Positions 7,253 to 12,258 of a stretch of DNA of 12,258 nucleotides are shown here, piece after piece. The notes below the pieces were generated by a model. It worked only from the letters and a program-made list of their open reading frames with translations. It did no database searches and was not told where the DNA came from. A program made the translations under genes and the position numbers. Source of the DNA: Acidobacteriota bacterium (GTDB lineage Bacteria > Acidobacteriota > Holophagae > Thermotomaculales > Thermotomaculaceae); contig QMQE01000062.1 of assembly GCA_003650445.1 (NCBI GenBank), forward strand, positions 1 to 12,258. The letters are read 5' to 3'. Within the stretch, counting starts at the first letter, position 1, and every line of letters begins with the position of its first letter.

Positions 7253-8050
7253 ATGTTTCAGGCGATAAAATTGAAACAGCAGGGGCCGGTCTGGTTCCTG
7301 AACCTCAATCGTCCGGAAAAGCGGAACGCCATGGACGACGTGATGATGGACGAGATTATCCAGGTGCTCCTTGACGCGGAACGGGACGGGGTCCGTGTCC
7401 TTGTGATTTCCGGTTCCGGCAGCGCATTCTGCGCCGGTGCGGACCTCAATTGGATGCGGAAAATGAAAGACTACACCCTGGAAGAAAATGAAAGGGATTC
7501 TGCCCGGCTGGCTCGGCTGTACCGGGCACTCAGAACCGCCCGTCCGGTTACCATGACAGTCGTAAACGGCCCGGCCATCGGCGGCGCGGTGGGAATCGTG
7601 GCGGCTTCGGACATCGCGCTGGCAGTGAAAGATGCATCCTTCTCGTTTGGGGAAGTACGCCTTGGGATTATTCCGGCGGTGATTGGGCCGTACATCGTGG
7701 AGAAAACAGGGGTTTCAGTGTCCCGGTACTACATGCTGACAGGGGAGCGATTTGGAGCAGCCCGGGCAAAGGAAATCGGGTTGGTGCACAAGGTGTATGA
7801 ATCGGTGGACGCATTGGAAGCCGGCAGGGATGAGGTGGTAAGAGAGCTTTTGAGCGGCGGGGTGACTTCCCAACGGAAAATCAAGCACCTCATGGATCAC
7901 ATCGTGGCTCCCCCGACACCGGAGCTGGAAGAGCTGACAGTGAAACTCATTGCCTCGGCCCGGGTTTCGGAGGAGGGGCAGGAAGGTATTCGGGCCTTTT
8001 TTGAAAAACGGCGTCCGTCCTGGTCGGAGGACTACAATGGTGACAATTGA
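7253..8050 (+). CDS. Enoyl-CoA hydratase, LiuC/methylglutaconyl-CoA hydratase-like
   Basis: A 265-residue crotonase-fold protein, likely hydrating 3-methylglutaconyl-CoA to HMG-CoA, the step after the carboxylase. Landmarks are NRPEKRNAMDD (19-29), FCAGADLNWM (59-68, oxyanion hole loop), GPAIGGAVGIVAASDIALA (106-124), and FGEVRLGIIPAVIGPYI (132-148). E134 matches one catalytic Glu. The position of the other crotonase Glu is G114, within VGIVAASD; as I recall, LiuC-like members have VGL here too. The phrases GADLNWM and LGIIPAVIGPY are characteristic of the leucine-pathway hydratases. ATG 7253 is preferred over an upstream in-frame ATG (7199) because it follows the atuA stop by one base and has GGAGAG five bases upstream. 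The gene's end overlaps the biotin carboxylase start by 14 bases. Confidence 0.85.
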   Translation: MFQAIKLKQQGPVWFLNLNRPEKRNAMDDVMMDEIIQVLLDAERDGVRVLVISGSGSAFCAGADLNWMRKMKDYTLEENERDSARLARLYRALRTARPVTMTVVNGPAIGGAVGIVAASDIALAVKDASFSFGEVRLGIIPAVIGPYIVEKTGVSVSRYYMLTGERFGAARAKEIGLVHKVYESVDALEAGRDEVVRELLSGGVTSQRKIKHLMDHIVAPPTPELEELTVKLIASARVSEEGQEGIRAFFEKRRPSWSEDYNGDN

Positions 8051-9521
8051 TCGGGTGCTGATTGCCAACCGGGGGGAGATTGCCCGCCGGATCGCAACGG
8101 CTCTTATTGAAAAGGAAATTATTCCGGTTCTGCCGGTAACGGAAAAGGAATGGCAGCAGGCGGTTCCGGTTTTCAAAGATTGCCGTATGGTGAAGGCTCC
8201 AGACAGCATCTACCTCGACAGCGAGGCGCTGGTAGCCCTCGCACAGGCGGAAAACTGTCAGGCTGTGCACCCGGGCTATGGCTTTCTCGCCGAAAATGCG
8301 GAATTTGCCGGCGCATGTGAGACCAACGGCCTTATCTTTATCGGGCCGCCGGCGCGGGCCATGGACCTCATGGGGCATAAAGAGCGGGCACGGGAAATCG
8401 CGAAAAAAGCGGACGTGTCGCCTGTACCGGGATTCTCCATTGATGGATTGAACGAGCTTGAAATCAAGGAAAGGGCAGAGTCAATCGGCTTTCCGGTGCT
8501 GGTAAAAGCAAGCCTCGGCGGTGGTGGTAAGGGAATGCGCAGGGTGGAGAGCCCGGAAGGACTGTTAGACGCCATCCGCATGTCAAAATCCGAAAGCAGC
8601 GCTTACTTCGGCAGTGACGAAGTGTTCGTGGAAAAATATATCCTGAAGCCCCGTCACATTGAAATTCAGATTTTCTCCTTCCCCGGAGGGCGTACCGTTT
8701 ACGTGGGAGAACGGGAATGCACAATCCAGCGACGACACCAGAAAATCATTGAGGAAAGCCCTTCGCCTGTGGTGGACGAAAAACTCCGCCGTAAAATGGG
8801 GGAAGCTGCGGTTCGCATCGCTGACATTGTGGGATACGTCGGTGCCGGGACAGTAGAATTCATCGTGGATGAAGAACTGAACTTCTACTTCCTTGAAATG
8901 AACACCCGTATTCAGGTGGAACACCCGGTAACGGAAGAAGTATTCGGAGTGGACCTTGTGGCGTGGCAGATTGAAGAGGCACTTGGAATTGTGGAGGCCA
9001 TCCCTCAGCAGAAACTGAAGGGTGCCGGCCATGCCATGGAATTCAGAATCTACGCCGAGGATCCGGCCCAGGGCTTTATGCCCTCACCGGGGAAAATTTT
9101 GCGTTACGTGGAACCGGCGGGGCCGGGAATCCGGGTGGAAAGCGCGGTGGCAGAGGGCAGTGAAATTTTTGCCGACTTTGACCCCATGATTGCAAAAGTG
9201 GTTGTGAAGGGCCATTCCAGGGAACATGCCATGGAACGTGCCCGGTTCGCGCTGGAAAACTTTGTAATCCTCGGCATTACCACAAACCGGGAATTTCTGA
9301 TGCAGATTCTCTCTCATCCTGCATTTCAGGCCGGTGAGCTGGATACCGGGTTCATTGACCGTTACCGGGATGAACTGAAGAATGCCGTGGATGCGTCCAT
9401 TGAGCCGGAGATCCTCCTCCTTGCCGCGAGTTTGCGAAACCCCACAGGGAAAGTGGCGCAAGGGTCGGTTTCCGTGGACGAAAACGGCTATTATCCGCCG
9501 GTAACCACCCGAATCCCATGA
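8037..9521 (+). CDS. Biotin carboxylase subunit of acyl-CoA carboxylase (methylcrotonyl-CoA carboxylase alpha, N-terminal part)
   Basis: ATP-dependent carboxylation of biotin on the carrier protein encoded next door. The 494-residue protein has the whole biotin carboxylase core: NRGEIARRIA (11-20), VHPGYGFLAEN (78-87), K157 and glycine loop GGGGKGM (161-167) in the ATP grasp, ECTIQRRHQKIIEE (227-240), and FLEMNTRIQVEHPVTE (285-300). E287, N289, R291, Q293, V294, E295 and R337 match the Escherichia coli AccC active site with an offset of one. FRIYAEDP (336-343) is typical of the acyl-CoA carboxylase alpha chains. It lacks the BT and biotin domains of one-piece MCC alpha. ATG 8037 has GGAGG six bases upstream and overlaps the hydratase stop by 14 bases, implying translational coupling. 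The stop is a TGA in the same frame as the next gene. Confidence 0.92.
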   Translation: MVTIDRVLIANRGEIARRIATALIEKEIIPVLPVTEKEWQQAVPVFKDCRMVKAPDSIYLDSEALVALAQAENCQAVHPGYGFLAENAEFAGACETNGLIFIGPPARAMDLMGHKERAREIAKKADVSPVPGFSIDGLNELEIKERAESIGFPVLVKASLGGGGKGMRRVESPEGLLDAIRMSKSESSAYFGSDEVFVEKYILKPRHIEIQIFSFPGGRTVYVGERECTIQRRHQKIIEESPSPVVDEKLRRKMGEAAVRIADIVGYVGAGTVEFIVDEELNFYFLEMNTRIQVEHPVTEEVFGVDLVAWQIEEALGIVEAIPQQKLKGAGHAMEFRIYAEDPAQGFMPSPGKILRYVEPAGPGIRVESAVAEGSEIFADFDPMIAKVVVKGHSREHAMERARFALENFVILGITTNREFLMQILSHPAFQAGELDTGFIDRYRDELKNAVDASIEPEILLLAASLRNPTGKVAQGSVSVDENGYYPPVTTRIP

Positions 9522-9536
9522 AGAAAGGAAAAAAGC

Positions 9537-10046
9537 ATGACACGGATACTTTGGAACGAGCAGGAATTTGAGCTGAAAAACCTGAAACTGGAAAACGACA
9601 TCCTTTCCGGCACAGTGAACGGGGAAACGATTTCCCTTCCCGTTGTCACCGACAAAACCGGCCGGATAATTTCCGCCGCAAATTCCGATGGCTTGCCCAT
9701 GCCGGTTCTTGCCGCCACGAAAAGGGAGTACACCTTTGTCCAGTGGAAGGGAAAAGTTGAAAAAATTACTTTCAGCCGGGGCAGGGAAGGAAATGCCGGT
9801 GAAACCGAAGGGGACGGTAGTGTAACCGCCCCCATGCCCGGGAAAATCCTGGAACTCATGGCAAAAGCCGGTGACATTGTGGAAAAAGATCAGGTTCTGG
9901 TCCTAATGGAATCCATGAAACTTCAGGTAGAAATCCGATCTCCCATTGATGGGATTGTGAGTGGTTGCCCCGTTTCTGTCGGCGATATGGTGGACGGCGA
10001 CAGCCTGTTGATGCAGGTGGATGCTGCAAAGCAGCAACAACAGTGA
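9537..10046 (+). CDS. Biotin carboxyl carrier protein with N-terminal BT-like region (alpha C-terminal part)
   Basis: Carries the biotin that shuttles CO2 between the carboxylase and carboxyltransferase subunits. The C-terminal biotinyl domain spans about 95-162. It has the lead-in TAPMPGKIL and the biotin site ESMK, with K128 the modified lysine. The family more often has AMKM, but ESMK is a known variant. Residues 1-85 form a beta-rich region resembling the BT linker domain of methylcrotonyl-CoA carboxylase alpha (inference). Length 169; together with the preceding 494 residues it equals the usual one-piece alpha length of about 660. The start ATG follows the previous TGA by 15 bases in the same frame and has AAAGGA seven bases upstream. 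The last residues (AAKQQQQ) are encoded by a TGCTGC-AAA-GCAGCA hairpin (10022-10036) at the edge of a composite repeat. Confidence 0.88.
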   Translation: MTRILWNEQEFELKNLKLENDILSGTVNGETISLPVVTDKTGRIISAANSDGLPMPVLAATKREYTFVQWKGKVEKITFSRGREGNAGETEGDGSVTAPMPGKILELMAKAGDIVEKDQVLVLMESMKLQVEIRSPIDGIVSGCPVSVGDMVDGDSLLMQVDAAKQQQQ

Positions 10047-10115
10047 AAGTGAACGTGCGCGTGCGTGTGAAGAAAAGAATCGGGGAATTGAGCAATTCCT
10101 GTCCTTTCTGAATCT
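10043..10115. repeat. Composite intergenic repeat copy, convergent gap
   Basis: Starts at the carrier protein stop codon with GTGAAAGTGAACGTGCGCGTGCG repeats in broken form. It contains GTGCGTGTGAA (10061-10071), an exact 11-base match to 282-292. It continues with an AATCGGGGAATT core and ATTCCTGTCCTTTCTG, matching the hairpin core modules at the left end of the window. Confidence 0.6.
10084..10099. terminator. Possible weak bidirectional terminator
   Basis: GGAATT-GAGC-AATTCC, a 6-bp stem with 4-base loop, followed by TGTCCTTTCT on the plus strand and by ATTCTTTTC on the minus strand. It lies between the convergent ends of the carboxylase operon and the regulator gene. The stem is short, so function is tentative. 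Confidence 0.4.
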
Positions 10116-10145
10116 CGTGTGTTCTTTTTCTCTCTTAACGCAAAC

Positions 10146-11093
10146 TCAAACTTGTCCCGATTTGTCTCCCAGAAAGAGATTGGCCAGTTGTACCCGGTTT
10201 CGAACACCCAGTTTACGGTAAATTCGGTAGGTGTGTGTTTTGACTGTCTGAACAGAGATAAAAAGAACATCCGCAATTTCGTTGTTGCTCTTTCCTTGAC
10301 AGATTAACTGTACAATTTCATATTCTCGTGGTGTGACGCCACCTCTTCCAATGAGATCATCGGTTGTGGAGCGTTCCCGGCGACGAATCCGGGGCAGGGT
10401 ACGGTCCAGATAGAGCAGGGGCCAGAGATCGCCGGCAAACCATGATGTCTGAAATGCGAGTAAAAGCAGGGGCGCAGTATGAAAAAAGGACAATGGCACG
10501 CGGACCAGTTCCAGAGCCAGCAGGATGAGGGCAGTCTTTCGGGCGAGAGTTTTTCTGTGGATTTCGCGCAGGTGCCGGGACTGAACCAGCACAGTTATCA
10601 ATGCTGAAATAACCACAACGGCCCTTAGAGAACTGTAGCTGAGGACGAACCATTGGTTGGGAACAAGTGGTATTGGAAATGCGGGATGGGTAGACCGGTA
10701 GAGTGAAAGCCCGTTACACACAAATAATAACCCCGCCAGAAGGACGAATAATACGGAAAATACCGGGGACGGCCTGCGGTTGATCAAAGAGAGTACCATC
10801 GCGAAGAACAGGAATAGGACTGAGATTAACAGCGGTACGGACAGGAAAGGAAACAGCAGGTGGACAGCAGTCGTGGCGCTGTTCTGGTCCTGTGTGAGTG
10901 GCAGCATGGATTCAGCCAGCTCAGGGGCCATCAGTGCAAAAAAACCATAGAACAGTGAAAAAACCAGATAGAACAGGTACATTGCGGCAAGGGGTTCCCG
11001 AGTCCGTTGCTGGAGTCGTACGGCAAGGCCGACCGCTCCCAGTGCCGCTCCTATGAGAATGATGTCTGTTGCTAATTGAATCAGAAGATTCAT
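10146..11093 (-). CDS. Membrane-embedded LuxR-type transcriptional regulator
   Basis: The 315-residue protein has about seven hydrophobic segments in residues 2-230 (for example 2-26, 37-56, 76-104, 108-130, 147-171, 184-200, 203-228). A basic linker follows (RTLPRIRRRERS, 231-242). The C terminus holds a LuxR/GerE helix-turn-helix (252-308) with LTPRE-like VTPREYEIVQLICQGKSNNE, then IADVLFIS and VKTHTYRIYRKLGV, the canonical recognition-helix and following wording. The domain order suggests a membrane sensor that binds DNA from the membrane. No phosphoacceptor or periplasmic ligand domain is visible, and the signal is unknown. ATG 11093 has GGAGG four bases upstream. It is divergent from the membrane protein gene (11305), with 211 bases between the starts, and convergent with the carboxylase operon. 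The nearest candidate target is the divergent gene (inference). Confidence 0.85.
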   Translation of the reverse strand: MNLLIQLATDIILIGAALGAVGLAVRLQQRTREPLAAMYLFYLVFSLFYGFFALMAPELAESMLPLTQDQNSATTAVHLLFPFLSVPLLISVLFLFFAMVLSLINRRPSPVFSVLFVLLAGLLFVCNGLSLYRSTHPAFPIPLVPNQWFVLSYSSLRAVVVISALITVLVQSRHLREIHRKTLARKTALILLALELVRVPLSFFHTAPLLLLAFQTSWFAGDLWPLLYLDRTLPRIRRRERSTTDDLIGRGGVTPREYEIVQLICQGKSNNEIADVLFISVQTVKTHTYRIYRKLGVRNRVQLANLFLGDKSGQV

Positions 11094-11222
11094 TTATCCT
11101 CCCGGACCAAACCTGTTCAGTAAAACGTTCAAGTATTACCTTATGTTTTCATTTTACGACAAAATATGCAATTTCTCTGTCATACCAAAGTTGCAATTTG
11201 CAGAAATAATGCTTTCTCGGGA

Positions 11223-11250
11223 TGGTCAAAACGGGAAAGGGAGACATAAT
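11223..11250 (+). promoter_or_regulatory. Candidate promoter of the membrane protein gene
   Basis: TGGTCA (11223-11228), 16-base spacer, CATAAT (11245-11250): 4/6 and 5/6 to consensus with a slightly short spacer. Predicted start near 11257 places the 23-bp dyad at about +13 to +35, where a bound protein or RNA hairpin would affect early transcription or translation. Confidence 0.45.
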
Positions 11251-11268
11251 GTGGTCAGGTAGATAAAA

Positions 11269-11291
11269 CTGTCCGAATCCGATTCGGACAG
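11269..11291. promoter_or_regulatory. Perfect 23-bp dyad, candidate operator or leader hairpin
   Basis: CTGTCCGAATC (11269-11279), centre C11280, GATTCGGACAG (11281-11291): 11-base arms with no mismatch. It ends two bases before AGGAGG (11294-11299) of the downstream gene. As RNA it folds as a 10-bp stem with a CCG loop just before the Shine-Dalgarno. No T run follows, so it is not an intrinsic terminator. The position suits an operator or a translation control element. Confidence 0.7.
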
Positions 11292-11304
11292 GCAGGAGGC
11301 AAAA

Positions 11305-12060
11305 ATGAACAACATGCAGCACGAAGAAAACTGGACACTTCCCGAGGCAACGGTGAGCGGATCGTATGCTCATGGCTGGGATACATCGAAGCGGTTTTTT
11401 CTGGAACTCTTTATTCTGGTCATCATTCTCAGCGCCGCGGCTATTCCAATGGGCATTGCCAATGAACCCAGTGGATTTCACTCAGCCGGAACGGCGTTTC
11501 TGAAGCTCTTTGGTTTCGCGTACTGGCTGCTCCTGTATGCCGCGATTAACTATGGTGTGCTCTGTGGGTTTGTGCGTGGAGCCAGGGGCGAAACTCCCGA
11601 GGTAAACGATATCTTCAAGGTGACAGACAACTATGTGAATGTTGTACTGGCCAACCTGGTGACAACTGTGATTATTGTCATTGGCTTCATGGCGCTGATT
11701 ATCCCCGGTATCTATTTTGCCTGCAGACTGGCATTTGTCCCGTATCTGGTTGTGGAGCGCAAGATGGACGTTGTACCGGCTTTGAGAGAGAGCTGGGATA
11801 TGAGCCAGGGAAAGGCAGGAACGGTATTTCTAATGGGACTGACCGCTATCCCGATTGCCCTGCTGGGTCTTCTGATGTGTGGCGTCGGCATCCTGTTCTC
11901 ACTGGTCTGGATTCATACCGCATTTGCTTCTCTGTATGTTGCCCTGGCCCCAGTCAGGGAAACGACTATTTCACCTGAGATTCCTGTCCCATCCGTTTCG
12001 GACGATTCAACAAGAGAGGCGAGTGATACGCAGGAAGTGAAAGAAGTCAAAGAAAGGTAA
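11305..12060 (+). CDS. Multi-spanning membrane protein, DUF975/UPF0259-like (hypothetical)
   Basis: The 251-residue protein starts with a short soluble N-terminus, then has hydrophobic segments at about 32-52, 64-88, 112-137 and 172-216 (the last probably two helices). The mid-protein stretch IPGIYFACRLAFVPYLVVER (133-152), followed by PALRESWDMSQGK (158-170), resembles a motif common in DUF975, UPF0259 and glycerophosphodiesterase membrane-domain proteins, whose role is mostly unknown. The C-terminal tail (about 220-251) is polar, rich in Glu, Ser and Lys, and ends EVKEVKER. Its codons merge with the purine-rich repeat that follows the gene. ATG 11305 has AGGAGG five bases upstream and the 23-bp dyad just before that. 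It probably forms a single-gene unit controlled with the divergent LuxR-type gene (inference). No enzyme motif is visible. Confidence 0.7.
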   Translation: MNNMQHEENWTLPEATVSGSYAHGWDTSKRFFLELFILVIILSAAAIPMGIANEPSGFHSAGTAFLKLFGFAYWLLLYAAINYGVLCGFVRGARGETPEVNDIFKVTDNYVNVVLANLVTTVIIVIGFMALIIPGIYFACRLAFVPYLVVERKMDVVPALRESWDMSQGKAGTVFLMGLTAIPIALLGLLMCGVGILFSLVWIHTAFASLYVALAPVRETTISPEIPVPSVSDDSTREASDTQEVKEVKER

Positions 12061-12222
12061 AAGAGTAAGAAAGGGAGTAAGCAAAGCGAAGGATGAAGGA
12101 AAGTCCCAAGACTGACATAAGAACAGTGTAAGTGAGTGTGCGCGAGGGAAAGACAGAAAAATACCCCTGCCTTTTTTATATCTTGTCTTGACTCAACCTT
12201 GCCTTCTACTCAACCTCAGCCT
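12061..12222. repeat. Composite intergenic repeat copy, right end
   Basis: Begins with purine-rich GAGTAAGAAAGGGAGTAAG. TAAGAACAGTG at 12118-12128 is an 11-base exact match to 158-167 of the left copy. GTGAGTGTGCGCGAGGG and CCCCTGCCTTTTTTATATC follow, and then CTCAACCTTG / CTCAACCTCAGCC repeats parallel the CTTAACC blocks at 91-125 and 421-453. The order of blocks is the same as in the left region. Confidence 0.65.
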
Positions 12223-12250
12223 TGTTCTGTCGGCAAAGCCGCACAGAACA
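12223..12250. other. Strong hairpin at the edge of the right repeat
   Basis: TGTTCTGT-CGGC-AAA-GCCG-C-ACAGAACA: an 8-bp outer stem, one bulged C and a 4-bp inner stem around an AAA loop. It closes the composite repeat in the same way as CGGCGC-GTT-GCGCCG (6-20) opens the left one and TGCTGC-AAA-GCAGCA (10022-10036) precedes the middle one. No T run follows, so terminator function is unlikely. Confidence 0.6.
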
Positions 12251-12258
12251 TCTCCCCA

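Noticed and set aside
7950..8036. Upstream in-frame extension of the biotin carboxylase
   Set aside because: It lies within the hydratase coding sequence and encodes an Arg/Gly-rich stretch unlike the family. ATG 8037 has GGAGG and starts directly before the conserved NRGEIA motif.
9519..9521. TGA as selenocysteine or reassigned codon
   Set aside because: Several other genes here end at TGA, including overlapping ones. No SECIS-like hairpin is evident, and a Shine-Dalgarno plus ATG follow immediately.
10021..10307. Small plus-strand open frames in and beyond the convergent gap
   Set aside because: They translate repeat sequence and the antisense of the LuxR-type HTH region, without ribosome-binding sites.
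11269..11291. Classical lux box
   Set aside because: The CTGT...ACAG ends are suggestive, but the dyad is 23 bp with different half-site spacing from the 20-bp lux/las boxes, and the regulator has no autoinducer domain.

Overview
The window is bacterial chromosomal DNA of moderately high GC content. It holds nine protein genes, one tRNA and an unusual amount of repetitive intergenic DNA. The gene set suggests an anaerobic or facultative heterotroph that ferments or respires peptides and amino acids: a dipeptidase, a 3-methylcrotonyl-CoA carboxylase operon for leucine or isovalerate carbon, and a membrane-anchored relative of reductive dehalogenases. No marker gene here fixes the phylum. The dispersed intergenic repeats and the 7-TM LuxR-type regulator would fit an uncultivated lineage, but that is a guess.

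Layout. Positions 1-470 are gene-free: a composite of short tandem repeats and small hairpins, ending in a strong terminator that faces pepD. pepD (470-1930, minus) encodes an M20C aminoacyl-histidine dipeptidase. Between pepD and the next gene lie back-to-back promoters and a plus-strand tRNA-Val(CAC) at 2083-2157. A minus-strand gene (2196-3584) encodes a three-TM protein with a corrinoid/double-[4Fe-4S] domain of the reductive dehalogenase type. A divergent intergenic region with a perfect heptamer array and a sigma70-like promoter leads into a five-gene plus-strand operon (3814-10046).

The operon encodes, in order, a carboxyltransferase (MCC beta type), an AtuA-family protein, a LiuC-like methylglutaconyl-CoA hydratase, a biotin carboxylase and a biotin carrier protein. 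Together they can supply a whole biotin-dependent acyl-CoA carboxylase plus the next step, 3-methylcrotonyl-CoA to 3-methylglutaconyl-CoA to HMG-CoA. The AtuA protein has no settled role. The usual one-piece alpha subunit is split in two by an in-frame TGA. Genes overlap or nearly abut, each with its own Shine-Dalgarno sequence, so translation is probably coupled. HMG-CoA lyase is not in the window.

After a short repeat-bearing convergent gap comes a minus-strand gene for a membrane-embedded LuxR-type regulator (10146-11093). Divergent from it is a gene for a small multi-spanning membrane protein (11305-12060). Its 5' leader carries a perfect 23-bp dyad directly before the Shine-Dalgarno. The last 200 bases return to the same composite repeat and end in a strong hairpin.

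Most novel-looking items: the membrane-anchored dehalogenase-like protein without a recognisable RdhB partner, the multicopy composite intergenic element, the split carboxylase alpha subunit in an AtuA-containing operon, and the dyad beside the LuxR-type regulator gene.
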